Counted from the stretch's first letter, positions 7,409 through 15,521 are shown. The stretch: DNA of 36,764 nt from Candidatus Woesearchaeota archaeon (GCA_002688775.1 NZDH01000003.1:29820-66583); one strand, 5' to 3'. A program made the numbers and translations. Notes: generated from the sequence alone by a model not told the origin.

Positions 7409-8305
7409 TTAACTATCTTGAATCAAAACACACACTTTCCTTCTCTTAGGAGCAACACGACATCCTTCACAACAGCTTGTATTGTGTTTTTCTTTGCATC
7501 CGTCACAGGAAATAAACAATTTATCGCAGTCAAGGTTATGGCAGTTCATTATTTCATCTGATTTGACTCCGCACCAAACACAGTTGTCGATCGGCTCATG
7601 GTTTTTATTCATCGGTACAGCCAGCCTGTCATCAAAAACAAAGCACTTTCCTTCCCAATAAGTGTCAGGAAATTCATTGCAGAAACTTAAGATACCTCCT
7701 TTAAGCTGTGATACGTTGCTGAAACCATGCTCTTTCAGGAAAGCAGACGCTTTTTCGCATCGAACGCCGCCAGTGCAATAAGTAACTATTTTTTTATCTT
7801 TAATATCTTCGATTTCATTTAATTTTTCCGGCAATTCCCTAAAAGTGCACATACTTACAGTTCTTGCATTCCTGAACTTGCCAATTTTTGCTTCATAATC
7901 ATTTCTCATATCAACCAAAACAATGTCTTCTTTTTTGTCAAGTGATTCTTTCAGTTCTTTTGGCGTCATATAGCTGGCAGTATTCTTAAGATCGACATCA
8001 AAACCAAAATTAACAATCTCTTTCCTTAACCTGACAAACATTTTTCTGTAAGCAGGTTTATCTACGAGCTGTTCTTTAAAATCAATATCAGAAAACAAAG
8101 GATTGCTTCTCAAATTTTTCTTATATTCTTCAACAATATCTTTTGGGCCGCAAACACAGCCATTAATACCCTCTTCACCCACCATTATCCTGCCTTTTAA
8201 TCCTAATTCTTTGCAGAATTCAAGATGCTGCTGCTGGAATTCCAGAGAATCATTTATTTTAACGTATTTGTAAAAAGAAACTACAAGTTTTTGAGTATCT
8301 TTCAT
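7409..8305 (-). CDS. trhO: tRNA uridine(34) hydroxylase, rhodanese-related
   Basis: This 298-residue protein is full length for the TrhO/YceA (UPF0176) family, which hydroxylates wobble uridine of certain tRNAs. The N-terminal acylphosphatase-like part carries the KGRIMVGEEGINGCV signature (about 37-51). A rhodanese domain (about 110-210) holds the catalytic cysteine in CTGGVRCE (Cys177). A cysteine-rich C-terminal tail (CVWCG, CDGC, CCEGC) may bind zinc, as in some family members. Its ATG overlaps the stop of the metallopeptidase gene as ATGA, indicating co-transcription. TrhO is mainly known from bacteria, so acquisition by transfer is plausible. Confidence 0.93.
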   Translation of the reverse strand: MKDTQKLVVSFYKYVKINDSLEFQQQHLEFCKELGLKGRIMVGEEGINGCVCGPKDIVEEYKKNLRSNPLFSDIDFKEQLVDKPAYRKMFVRLRKEIVNFGFDVDLKNTASYMTPKELKESLDKKEDIVLVDMRNDYEAKIGKFRNARTVSMCTFRELPEKLNEIEDIKDKKIVTYCTGGVRCEKASAFLKEHGFSNVSQLKGGILSFCNEFPDTYWEGKCFVFDDRLAVPMNKNHEPIDNCVWCGVKSDEIMNCHNLDCDKLFISCDGCKEKHNTSCCEGCRVAPKRRKVCVLIQDS

Positions 8306-9498
8306 ATTCTTGCTCTTATGATCTTTCTCAATTTTACCAATTCAGGAAAGTCATAGAAGAATTTGGCCTTCTGGTCTGAAATCTTGTTCCCATTTGGCTT
8401 TTCCTGAAGAACAAATGCAGTCCAGGATTCTGCTATGTCTTCTCCGGGGTTTGTTGCAGCATAGTCAGTCACAAACCTTGATTCATATTTGATGTAAAAA
8501 TTATCCAAAGCTTCGTAATATTCATCATCATCTTCAATTTCCTGAAAACCCAGGAATTCATCATAGGTGCCTTTCCAGAATTTGCTGAAGAATAGGTTCA
8601 TATAGGAACTTTTTTTGGTGCAGCCTTCCCGGGTAAAGAAGTTAGGATTGCAGTTTTTCTCAAGCCTGATAAAATCATCATCTGAAAGGTCTGCATTCAG
8701 TATCAGATCAACCTGTTTTTCATTCAATGTCAGCAGATGCCCGAATTCATGTATCAAAGTGTATGTCAATTCTTTCTTGTCAAGCTCATTGCCGCTCACA
8801 AAAGCATCCTGGATGTCAATCATCAAATCCCAATTTTTCAGGTTTTTTTCATTCTGGTTTACTGCAGCAAAAGTCTCTTCTTTTCCGTCAGTCCCGACAT
8901 GATATTCGACCAAGAATGGCGTATTGGACAATGGAATGAGGGATTTATACCTATCCCAGATTATTTGGTGCTTGTCAGAATCATCCTGCAATGTCTTCAA
9001 TGAATTGTCATCCAATGCCGGCTTTTCATATAATTGGATAGCCTCGCCGTTGATATTGTATTTAGCCAGGATTGTAATATCTTCAGGTACTATATCCTTG
9101 AAATCCTCTTCGCCCTCAAAAAAATCCTCGCCTATGTCCTCTGCATTTTGGCTGATCTCTTCCTCTATCCTGAGGCATTCCTCTTCAGTATCACAATCTA
9201 TGTAACATAATTTCTCAACCGGATCGTATTTTTCACCTTCAAAACAGTCTTCCGGCTCCATGAAGAAGTATTCATCATCATAAAATTCTTCTTCATCATA
9301 GAATTCATCATCAAATTCTTGTTCAACATCTCCTACCTTATCAACTTCTTCTACCTTATCAACAACTTCTTCATTATATTGTTCTTCAGCGTAAAAATCC
9401 AGGTTCTCATCTGTGTAATAAACAGGATCAATTGTACATCCAATCATGAAAATAGCTGCAAAAATCAGGATAACAAACAGAGTATTGCTTGATTTCAT
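8302..9498 (-). CDS. Predicted lipoprotein zinc metallopeptidase
   Basis: This 398-residue protein has a lipoprotein-type signal: a hydrophobic stretch ending in FMIGC with Cys21 as the anchoring residue. A strongly acidic low-complexity linker (about 30-135) follows, then a catalytic domain with HEFGH at 250-254 and a downstream glutamate in GEDIAESW (about 352-358) likely to be the third zinc ligand. This resembles bacterial surface lipoproteins annotated as putative zinc-binding metallopeptidases. It would act outside the cell on unknown proteins. It overlaps trhO by four bases downstream. The protease call rests on the HExxH...E pattern; the substrate is unknown. Confidence 0.75.
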   Translation of the reverse strand: MKSSNTLFVILIFAAIFMIGCTIDPVYYTDENLDFYAEEQYNEEVVDKVEEVDKVGDVEQEFDDEFYDEEEFYDDEYFFMEPEDCFEGEKYDPVEKLCYIDCDTEEECLRIEEEISQNAEDIGEDFFEGEEDFKDIVPEDITILAKYNINGEAIQLYEKPALDDNSLKTLQDDSDKHQIIWDRYKSLIPLSNTPFLVEYHVGTDGKEETFAAVNQNEKNLKNWDLMIDIQDAFVSGNELDKKELTYTLIHEFGHLLTLNEKQVDLILNADLSDDDFIRLEKNCNPNFFTREGCTKKSSYMNLFFSKFWKGTYDEFLGFQEIEDDDEYYEALDNFYIKYESRFVTDYAATNPGEDIAESWTAFVLQEKPNGNKISDQKAKFFYDFPELVKLRKIIRARI

Positions 9499-9575
9499 TT
9501 GTTGTAAACTATCCTTTATCGATTAATAAATTTATTGATTTCAATCATAACATTTAAATAAAATGCCCAAATCCT

Positions 9576-9629
9576 ATGAAAAAAATGTTAAAACGAGTTC
9601 GGCTTGTTTTTACGGAATGGGGTTGTTAA
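9576..9629 (+). CDS. Candidate 17-codon leader ORF upstream of the FKBP gene
   Basis: The ATG at 9576 lies about 20 bases after the TATA-like CATTTAAATAAAA (9550-9562), where leaderless translation would begin. It encodes MKKMLKRVRLVFTEWGC and stops one base before the FKBP ATG at 9631. The stop-start juxtaposition suggests translational coupling. It may be a chance frame. Confidence 0.35.
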   Translation: MKKMLKRVRLVFTEWGC

Positions 9630-9630
9630 T

Positions 9631-10059
9631 ATGCAAGTCAAAAAAGGAAACAAGATAAAAGTTGATTATACCGGAACATTGGAAGATGGCACGGTATTTG
9701 ACACATCTAAAGACAAGCTGCCTTTGGAATTTGAAGTAGGCTCTGGCCAGGTCATCAAGGGTTTTGATGAGGCTGTCACAGGCATGGAAAAAGGGCAGGA
9801 AAAAGAAATAAATCTGAAGCCATCAGAAGCTTACGGTGACATAAATGCATCATTGGTAAATAAAATTCCAAGGGACAAATTGCCGCCTGAACCAGAGCCA
9901 AAAGAAGGGATGGCATTGCTTTTGAAATCACCGGAAGGAAAGCAGTTTCCGGCAAAGATAACTCAAGTATCAGATAAAGAGATAACTATTGACATGAATC
10001 ATCCTTTGGCTGGAAAAACTTTGAAGTTCAAGATAAAAGTTGTTGAGATTGCTGCTTAA
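9631..10059 (+). CDS. FKBP-type peptidyl-prolyl cis-trans isomerase (SlyD-like)
   Basis: The frame is open from a TTG at 9604, but the conserved domain starts at the ATG at 9631 (MQVKKGNKIKVDYTG), giving 142 residues. The FKBP signature is clear: VDYTGTLEDGTVFDTS, then GSGQVIKGFDEAVTGMEKGQEKEINLKPSEAYG. It is followed by an insert-in-flap chaperone domain (about 70-125) and a closing strand, TLKFKIKVVEI. These proteins isomerise prolyl bonds and assist folding. The gene is convergent with the holin-like gene and their stop codons share bases (10056-10059). A candidate 17-codon leader frame lies directly upstream. Confidence 0.93.
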   Translation: MQVKKGNKIKVDYTGTLEDGTVFDTSKDKLPLEFEVGSGQVIKGFDEAVTGMEKGQEKEINLKPSEAYGDINASLVNKIPRDKLPPEPEPKEGMALLLKSPEGKQFPAKITQVSDKEITIDMNHPLAGKTLKFKIKVVEIAA

Positions 10060-10304
10060 AGACTTTCTAACCAGTTGTACAGCCAGGCAAATATGAAAAA
10101 CGCTACAAAGCATTCTACAAACCCGTATGCAAAACCTATAAGGCTGCCTAAAAAACTAACAGTATATCCAGGATAGACACTGCCTATCAGATTAAGATAT
10201 CCCATGGCATAGCCGTTAAACATTGAAATCCAGGTTATGACTAAAAAGAACAACCCGCAAATAATTCCGCCGGCCAAACCAAATCTTGTTGCATTAAATG
10301 TCAT
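10056..10304 (-). CDS. Small holin-like membrane protein
   Basis: This 82-residue protein has two or three hydrophobic spans (GLAGGIICGLFFLVITWISMF, GYTVSFLGSLIGFAYGFVECFVAFFIFAWLYNWL). The pattern resembles small archaeal and bacterial proteins often labelled bacteriophage holin because of distant similarity, though a lytic role is unproven and no phage genes lie nearby. A good ribosome site, GAGGTGA, sits 4 bases before the ATG. It follows the small lipoprotein gene by 12 bases, so the two form an operon. Confidence 0.65.
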   Translation of the reverse strand: MTFNATRFGLAGGIICGLFFLVITWISMFNGYAMGYLNLIGSVYPGYTVSFLGSLIGFAYGFVECFVAFFIFAWLYNWLESL

Positions 10305-10316
10305 TTTTCACCTCGT

Positions 10317-10661
10317 TTAACAATTACTTTCACATTCAAAAGCTTTGTTAGCATCATCTTCATATTGTGCTACACAATTATCAACACAAGATTTGCATTC
10401 TTCGAATTGTTCGTTGCTTACAAATTGACAGCTTCCATCGATTGTTTCACAGTTGGCAAACTGCCTGCATTTATCCCCAAGCTTGTAGATTTCCGTGCAG
10501 AAATCCGGAACATTTGAGCCGCATTTGATATCAAGCCCATGGCAGTTTTCAATTCCGCATTTTGGTTCTGGTGCAGGAGTGTCATCTATAACTTGTGTAT
10601 CGCAGCTGCTGATAATCAAGACACTCAAGAAAAATAATAAATAAATTATTTTTTTATTCAT
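10317..10661 (-). CDS. Small cysteine-rich predicted lipoprotein
   Basis: This 114-residue protein has a signal peptide ending in LIISSC, with Cys20 as predicted lipid-anchored residue. The mature part is rich in cysteines (about 11 more), suggesting disulfides outside the cell. No family or function is recognised. It is the first gene of a two-gene operon with the holin-like membrane protein. Lgt, encoded at 25931-26722, could modify it. Confidence 0.65.
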   Translation of the reverse strand: MNKKIIYLLFFLSVLIISSCDTQVIDDTPAPEPKCGIENCHGLDIKCGSNVPDFCTEIYKLGDKCRQFANCETIDGSCQFVSNEQFEECKSCVDNCVAQYEDDANKAFECESNC

Positions 10662-10705
10662 GTGTCAAAAACCACCTTTAATCTTTTTGGTTCTAGCTCT
10701 TAACG

Positions 10706-10726
10706 AAAACCACATGAAGTGGTTTT
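10706..10726. repeat. Hairpin AAAACCAC/GTGGTTTT
   Basis: Perfect 8-bp arms (10706-10713, 10719-10726) around a 5-nt loop, in the divergent region between the small lipoprotein gene and the FMN reductase gene. A palindrome, GAGCATGCTC, follows at 10728-10737. Confidence 0.6.
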
Positions 10727-10735
10727 TGAGCATGC

Positions 10736-10808
10736 TCGGAAATATATCATATGGCCAACCATAATTGGACTACGTCCATCAGTCACAGATTGATGATATA
10801 TTTTCCGA
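10736..10808. repeat. Imperfect inverted repeat enclosing smaller hairpins
   Basis: The left arm (10736-10750) and right arm (10793-10808) are complementary over 15-16 bases apart from one bulged base. The enclosed 42 bases hold three smaller complements: CCAA/TTGG, GGAC/GTCC and ATCA/TGAT-like arms. The shape predicted is a closing stem with a multi-branched interior, either RNA or a protein-binding site. Confidence 0.6.
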
Positions 10809-10854
10809 CATATTAAACAAAAGTTTTATATCTATATAAATTTTGCCCACCATC

Positions 10855-11481
10855 ATGAAACTTAACATTGCAGTCATATACGGTTCTGTGCGTACTGGCA
10901 GACAGGGAATAAAAGCAGCAAAATTCGTAGCTAAAAAACTTGAAGAAAGAGGCCATAAAGTAGCTTTAGTCGATCCATTGCAGTATAAGCTTCCTTTTCT
11001 TGACAAGATGTACAAGGAGTTTGAAAAAGGAAAAGCTCCTGAAATGATGGAAAAGCTTGCTCAAATCCTGGAAAACGCAGATGGTTTCATTGTTGTCAGT
11101 GCTGAATACAACCACAGCCTGCCTGCTGTACTTAAGAATCTGCTTGATCATTATCAATCTGAATATTTCTTCAAGCCAAGCGGCATTGTGACTTATTCCG
11201 CAGGCCCTTTTGGAGGCGTAAGAGTTGCAGTGCATCTAAGGGCCATAATGGGTGAACTAGGTTCTGTCAGCATCCCTTCTATGTTCCCTATCTCAAAAGT
11301 GCACGACTCTTTTGATGATGATGGAAACCCAAAAGATGAAGCATATAACAGAAGAATTGTCAAATTTCTTGATGAATTTGAATGGTATGGCTGCGCTTTA
11401 AAAATTGCTCGTGACAAAGAAAAGGTTTCTGAAGATAATGTGCCCCTTACGCAATCAATGTGCAGGAAAAGGCCGTATTGA
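10855..11481 (+). CDS. NADPH-dependent FMN reductase family flavoprotein
   Basis: An in-frame TTG at 10843 exists, but the ATG at 10855 (MKLNIAVIYGSVRTGRQG) fits the family and follows a TATA stretch (about 10825-10838), giving 208 residues. The flavodoxin-like fold shows the FMN phosphate loop GSVRTGRQG (about 10-18), the VSAEYNHSLPAVLKNLLD segment (about 82-100) and YSAGPFGGVRVAVHLR (about 116-132). These enzymes reduce flavin or quinones and azo compounds using NADPH. No adjacent gene indicates its partner. The gene converges with the hydrolase/ppcA block downstream. Confidence 0.9.
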   Translation: MKLNIAVIYGSVRTGRQGIKAAKFVAKKLEERGHKVALVDPLQYKLPFLDKMYKEFEKGKAPEMMEKLAQILENADGFIVVSAEYNHSLPAVLKNLLDHYQSEYFFKPSGIVTYSAGPFGGVRVAVHLRAIMGELGSVSIPSMFPISKVHDSFDDDGNPKDEAYNRRIVKFLDEFEWYGCALKIARDKEKVSEDNVPLTQSMCRKRPY

Positions 11482-11518
11482 CAAAATTATTATTTCTTCT
11501 TTCAGAATTATTTTTAAT

Positions 11519-11572
11519 CTACCTAACAGATCCAGCTCTTGTTATGTTTTCAGAAATTAATTTATAGTCTTT
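11519..11572 (-). pseudogene. 3'-terminal remnant of a second ppcA
   Basis: The minus strand reads KDYKLISENITRAGSVR followed by a stop. The intact ppcA at 13477-14952 ends with KDHRLLSENITRAGFIRGFLG. Thirteen of 17 residues agree and most codons differ at silent positions, so this is a diverged homologous fragment rather than a recent copy. The hydrolase frame runs about 11 bases into it in another frame. Confidence 0.75.
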
Positions 11573-12110
11573 CCCGACCCATTGCCCGTACCAGAAAATC
11601 GATTATTTTTTCTCCATACCAAAATGTAGATAGTGCCTGGGATACATGCGTCATATGAATTTGTTCAGAATGGGCATGGTAGAATGTATTTTGCACCAAT
11701 CTTGCTGTCTCCAAACCCCTTTCTGTTAGGGTCATCTTATCATATTTGGCAACTTGAGTATAGAAGTAAACTTTGTTTCTCATCTGAGCAGGCATTCTTT
11801 TGTAGTACTGCCTTGGATAGACACATTCCCAATATCCAGTTAATTCTTCAGGAGTCACTCCGGAATTTTCATACATCTTTTTGATATTCTGGGTTGCCAC
11901 TCCTGACATTGATTTTACCGGATCGTCGCTTGGGACAACAAAGACGCCGGTGGATAATCTTGAATCCATGCACAGCAGTATAGGGGGGAAAACACTGGAG
12001 ATACTCGCCCCCAATATTCCAAAACTAGAATAGCCTCTTTGTTGCAGCCAGTTAGTTGCAACGATTGAGTCATTTACAGTCTGGATTATCTGTTCAACTG
12101 AGCCGTATAC
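11562..12110 (-). pseudogene. C-terminal part of frameshifted alpha/beta hydrolase
   Basis: This frame continues the protein begun at 12086-13387 after a one-base shift near 12110. It reads VYGSVEQIIQTVNDSIVATNWLQQRGYSSFGILGAS on the minus strand and runs to a stop at 11562. An ATG-initiated subset begins within it. It carries the nucleophile-elbow-like G-A-S-I-S, a later aspartate (YDKMT) and histidines near the end, as expected for an alpha/beta hydrolase. The last residues run into the ppcA remnant. Without the shift the two halves would make one protein of about 610 residues. Confidence 0.65.
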
Positions 12111-13387
12111 GCTAGCCGAAAAATTGGATCCTGCCCGTCAATTGAGTCATTTTTTCTTAAGTCATGCCCAGGCAGCATCATTATCAGGCTGGAGATTCCC
12201 CTCTCTTTCAGCTTTCTGGCGAAATTATGAAAGTGTCCAGGTTCCGTGCTTCTGAAAGGAAAGTATAAAACAACTTTTTTGCTGTTTGGAGCCTCAATAA
12301 AGCTCGCATATACTTTGCCGTCAGTCCTTACTCTTGTATCCCGATGAAAAAACCTGTCCATGTATACTGAATCAAAAGACAGCACGTTGCCGGAAAATTT
12401 AAATGCCGGATTTTTCGAGGGAATGAAATATGCTCCCGGGTTTGACAGTATTGTTGATGAAATTTCACTGAGAATTCTTTTTTCTCTATCTGTGATTGGA
12501 GTGCCGTCAGGCGCTGGCTCAGCTTCAATCCCGGAAATGGCCGTGCTCCTGTGCATGTTATTATTAAGTTTGCTGATCTGGACATCAAAATTTAATTGTT
12601 CTCCCAGGGAAGCGCAGAAACAGAATACGCAAATAAGATTATGCAGCAAATAGATGTGCTGTGTAGTGACCAATCTAAGGGCTGTTGCTATATATGGATC
12701 TTTGACAGAATGCGCTATTTGGAGGTCTTCTTCCAGGTCCGACCTTATAGCATGAAAGACGCCATAGCAGTATGCCTTCTCCTGTCCATACAATTTCATA
12801 TACTTGCCATAATTTCCTTTTTGCAGGGCATTTGCTTCACCTCTTAAAATTGAAATCAGGCTTTTTTTGAATAATCCGGGTCTCAATGCCTTCTGGAGAT
12901 ATTCGAAAGTATGGATCAGCCTTAAGAATCTGTGAATTCCGGAATATGGAATGTCAGTCAAAGGGATTGCACGAACATCATCTCCAGCATTCCCGACAAC
13001 CAGCTTGCTTCGAAGAATTGATATGTCTTTAGAATGTTCTGCCAACTGGCTTAACGGAACTTGACCTCTGTTTAAAAGGTCAAAATATAATCGGGTCTGA
13101 GGCTTGTTTGTCCTTACAAAAACCGCAAAAACGTGCTGGATTAATCTTTCCTTGATTTGCAGCAGATGATCCAAATCTATACTAATTTGTCTTACTAATT
13201 CGAGCTCGCTTTTTCTGGATAAAGTTCCCAGATCATGCCAATCAATCTGCCCCAATACCAATCTTTTTAGGTATTCATATTTGAGTATATCAAAACTATT
13301 GTTGGCCGCATCTACTTTGGCATTTTGTATCCTCAATAAGGCCATTGCATAATAATTGAAATTTTTGAGTACCCTGCCTAAGTTCAT
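12086..13387 (-). CDS. N-terminal part of frameshifted alpha/beta hydrolase (DUF2048/ABHD18-like)
   Basis: The 433-residue frame starts at ATG 13387 and has a helical region of unknown family (about 1-300). An alpha/beta hydrolase core follows (KKVVLYFPFRSTEPGHFHNFARKLKERGISSLIMMLPGHDLRK, about 370-415) and stops abruptly at YTAQLNR. The remaining core, including the nucleophile elbow, continues in another frame downstream. The enzyme is therefore broken by a single-base shift near 12110, unless this is a sequencing error or recoding. The substrate is unknown. It lies between intact ppcA and a ppcA 3' remnant, inside a block that looks inserted. Confidence 0.7.
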   Translation of the reverse strand: MNLGRVLKNFNYYAMALLRIQNAKVDAANNSFDILKYEYLKRLVLGQIDWHDLGTLSRKSELELVRQISIDLDHLLQIKERLIQHVFAVFVRTNKPQTRLYFDLLNRGQVPLSQLAEHSKDISILRSKLVVGNAGDDVRAIPLTDIPYSGIHRFLRLIHTFEYLQKALRPGLFKKSLISILRGEANALQKGNYGKYMKLYGQEKAYCYGVFHAIRSDLEEDLQIAHSVKDPYIATALRLVTTQHIYLLHNLICVFCFCASLGEQLNFDVQISKLNNNMHRSTAISGIEAEPAPDGTPITDREKRILSEISSTILSNPGAYFIPSKNPAFKFSGNVLSFDSVYMDRFFHRDTRVRTDGKVYASFIEAPNSKKVVLYFPFRSTEPGHFHNFARKLKERGISSLIMMLPGHDLRKNDSIDGQDPIFRLAYTAQLNR

Positions 13388-13476
13388 GATATATTTTTTA
13401 AATTAGTAGTATAAATTTCTTTTGATTTCATTAAATGACTTCAAATTTGCTAAGAATTATAGCGAAAAATGGATTC

Positions 13477-14952
13477 CTACCCCAAAAATCCCCTAATAAA
13501 TCCTGCTCGTGTTATATTCTCGGAAAGCAACCTATGATCTTTCCTCTTCAGGTCTTCAAGGATTATGGAAGTTACTTTCTTGTGTTTTTTGTCAACATCA
13601 TATTTGACAATTCCGCTGATTTTATCAATCTTATCAACAATTTCTTTGGGAAAAACACTCAAATTGTCTTTATTCAGGTATTTTAGTGAATCTCGTAAAT
13701 CATTGTCAAAGTTTGCGTAAATGTCCTTGATATAATCAATGTCTTTTTCATCCAAAGCATTCAACCCGATGATTTCAGGAGGCAGACCATAAGAATAAAG
13801 TGAAGCGCAAAAGGTTATTGCCCTTGGAAGTTTCAGATCACCAACACTTCTTGAATAGCCGAACAAGCCGATATGCAATTTTCTTTTTCTTCTTGGAGGA
13901 ATGTAAGGGGACATGTTATTTATTGACTCACCAAGAAGCTTGACTTGCTTTCTGTACTCGCTCATCAGTTTTTCAATGATTGAAACGCATCTTTTCTCAT
14001 CAACACTGACTGGATTTGATGGCCTTGTCTCATTCAAAAACTTAACAGCATCAGTTACATCATCCATGCCATAGTCATACTTGAATGCTGACTGCAAAGT
14101 GTAAGTGTAAATGCTTGGATAGCCCTGCACACAATTCTTTATGTTTGTTGGCTTGAAATTTCCCCTGAAAGGAGCGCTTCCGCATCCAAGAATAGGAAGA
14201 ATATCGATAGAAAGTTTTTCCTGAATATCTCTTAGCTTCTGAAGAGATACCTTGAGCATTAAAACTGTTGCAAGATTTCCGTAATTTAATGCGGGATCGC
14301 TTCTCGCCAGCCAAACTCTCTGATATTCCTCAGTCTTCTCTTCTTTCAAAAAAGGCTCAACAATATTTTCAGGATTAAGGATTGATTCCTTGTCCTCAAT
14401 CAAAGGGATTATCCTCAATGACTCAGGCTTGAACTTGCCGATCCATTGCGCAATGGTCATGTCATTTCCCAGCTTATTATGCTGCTTACCCACAACATAC
14501 TGCTTGTAATATTTTGATATTCGGACTAGCTCCCTGTAATCAGTTGTCATCGGCAGGGCAATCTCGAAAATAGGTGCTATATCATCATCGTAAAACGCTT
14601 TTGCAGCATCAAAATTTCTTGGTATGCTTTCCAAAGTCTCAAGCAATATTTTCGCTTCATTTTTCTCAACAGAAGGGTTTGGAACTCTTAAAGTAAGAAA
14701 AACATCCTTTCCAAGCTTGTTTTTCCTGAAATAATGTTCATACTTGCTTAATAATTTTTTAACAACAAAATTATCAACTTCTTTCCCTTCACAATCCCAT
14801 AACTGTTCCTGGGAATGCATATGTGAAAAAGTATAGAAGACTTCCTTTATCTCGTCTTCACCGCCAAGCTCTGAATTGCCGGAAAAAAACGGATGATTGA
14901 CATTGTCAGGATGCTGAGTCGACATTGTCCTGGACACGTTATGCTTTGCCAT
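13477..14952 (-). CDS. ppcA: Phosphoenolpyruvate carboxylase, archaeal type
   Basis: This 491-residue protein is the right length for archaeal PEPC, much shorter than the bacterial enzyme. It carboxylates phosphoenolpyruvate with bicarbonate to oxaloacetate, feeding biosynthesis. The N-terminal MSTQHPDN signature (residues 10-17) and RVPNPSVEKNEAK, GCGSAPFRGNF and C-terminal SENITRAGFIRGFLG segments are characteristic. A TATA box, CTATTTAAA on the minus strand (14975-14983), lies 27 bases before the ATG, so the mRNA is probably leaderless. It is flanked on both sides by fragments of a second, diverged ppcA: the start of the gene at 15521-15546 and its end at 11519-11572. Confidence 0.95.
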   Translation of the reverse strand: MAKHNVSRTMSTQHPDNVNHPFFSGNSELGGEDEIKEVFYTFSHMHSQEQLWDCEGKEVDNFVVKKLLSKYEHYFRKNKLGKDVFLTLRVPNPSVEKNEAKILLETLESIPRNFDAAKAFYDDDIAPIFEIALPMTTDYRELVRISKYYKQYVVGKQHNKLGNDMTIAQWIGKFKPESLRIIPLIEDKESILNPENIVEPFLKEEKTEEYQRVWLARSDPALNYGNLATVLMLKVSLQKLRDIQEKLSIDILPILGCGSAPFRGNFKPTNIKNCVQGYPSIYTYTLQSAFKYDYGMDDVTDAVKFLNETRPSNPVSVDEKRCVSIIEKLMSEYRKQVKLLGESINNMSPYIPPRRKRKLHIGLFGYSRSVGDLKLPRAITFCASLYSYGLPPEIIGLNALDEKDIDYIKDIYANFDNDLRDSLKYLNKDNLSVFPKEIVDKIDKISGIVKYDVDKKHKKVTSIILEDLKRKDHRLLSENITRAGFIRGFLG

Positions 14953-14994
14953 AGATTAAAGGATTAAGTTTTGGTTTAAATAGGTTGCTTTTAT
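14927..14994. repeat. Direct repeat copy A: ppcA start and promoter
   Basis: These 68 bases (ppcA codons 1-9 plus about 42 bases of promoter) recur at 15521-15588 with about seven substitutions and no gaps. The promoter half is identical over about 30 bases. Confidence 0.9.
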
Positions 14995-15042
14995 GTTGGA
15001 TAGTGAAAAATTACACATCTCTCAAATTGTCAGCCCGAAACG

Positions 15043-15050
15043 TTTATATA
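15043..15050 (+). promoter_or_regulatory. TATA box of the toxin-antitoxin operon
   Basis: TTTATATA lies about 35 bases before the antitoxin ATG. A short leader with a GGAGA ribosome site (about 15076-15080) follows. Confidence 0.5.
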
Positions 15051-15081
15051 GGTTAGAATCACTAAACTGATAGATGGAGAT

Positions 15082-15270
15082 ATGGTTGAAACAATAGCTG
15101 TAAATAAAAAAGCAATAAGCGACCTTGTAAGAATTAAGGAAGAATTTGATGCTATAGTTGAATCTATTGAACTTATGAACAATCCTGAAATTCAGGAATC
15201 AATAAGAAAAAGCAAAGAAGACATCGAAGCTGGAAGAGTGCACAAGCTAAAAGATGTTCTCAAAAAATGA
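15082..15270 (+). CDS. Putative antitoxin of a RelBE/ParDE-type pair
   Basis: This 62-residue protein (MVETIAVNKKAISDLVRIKEEFDAIVESIELM...) is charged and helical. Its tail, ESIRKSKEDIEAGRVHKLKDVLKK, contains the [DE]-x-x-AG-x-x-x-x-x-[DE] segment usual in antitoxins paired with RelE. It has a GGAGA ribosome site and a TATA box upstream. Its stop overlaps the toxin start by four bases (ATGA). Antitoxins of this kind bind the toxin and repress their own operon. The operon reads opposite to ppcA and lies between two copies of the ppcA start. Confidence 0.85.
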   Translation: MVETIAVNKKAISDLVRIKEEFDAIVESIELMNNPEIQESIRKSKEDIEAGRVHKLKDVLKK

Positions 15271-15521
15271 ATTATGAAGTTGTATTAACAGACTCTTTCT
15301 TAAAGGATTTGAAGAAATTAAAGAACAAAGCGCTTGAAGATCAAGTTTTGAGCAAATTGCATGAACTTGAAGAGAAACCTGAAAGAAACAAGAGATTACA
15401 TTACGATTTAAAGGATTATTATAGAATAAGAGTTGGAAAACTTCGGATTCTTTATACAATTCAAGGCAGTAAAGTTTATGTTGAAGTTCTAGTCACAGGA
15501 CACAAATATGAAGAAGTATAG
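15267..15521 (+). CDS. RelE/ParE-family toxin
   Basis: The 84-residue protein has the RelE fold pattern: MNYEVVLTDSFLKDLKKLKNK, a helical hairpin, then RLHYDLKDYYRIRVGKLRILYTIQGSKVYVEVLVTGHKYEEV. The RIRVGKLRILYTI strands and a histidine near the C-terminus are typical of RelE-type mRNA interferases, which cut mRNA on the ribosome. Whether it is RelE-like or a ParE-like gyrase poison cannot be settled by eye. Start and stop are well defined, and the start overlaps the antitoxin. The first base of the duplicated ppcA fragment coincides with the last base of its stop codon. Confidence 0.9.
   Translation: MNYEVVLTDSFLKDLKKLKNKALEDQVLSKLHELEEKPERNKRLHYDLKDYYRIRVGKLRILYTIQGSKVYVEVLVTGHKYEEV

Noticed and set aside
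10056-10304. Prophage indicated by a holin-like gene
   Set aside because: No other phage genes nearby; this small membrane family occurs widely without phages.
10736-10808. Hammerhead ribozyme or C/D box RNA (CTGATG- and TGATGA-like strings are present)
   Set aside because: The required GAAA core of the hammerhead and a paired box D at proper spacing are missing.
12360-12653. 97-residue plus-strand frame
   Set aside because: Antisense to the hydrolase N-terminal part, with no recognisable domain.
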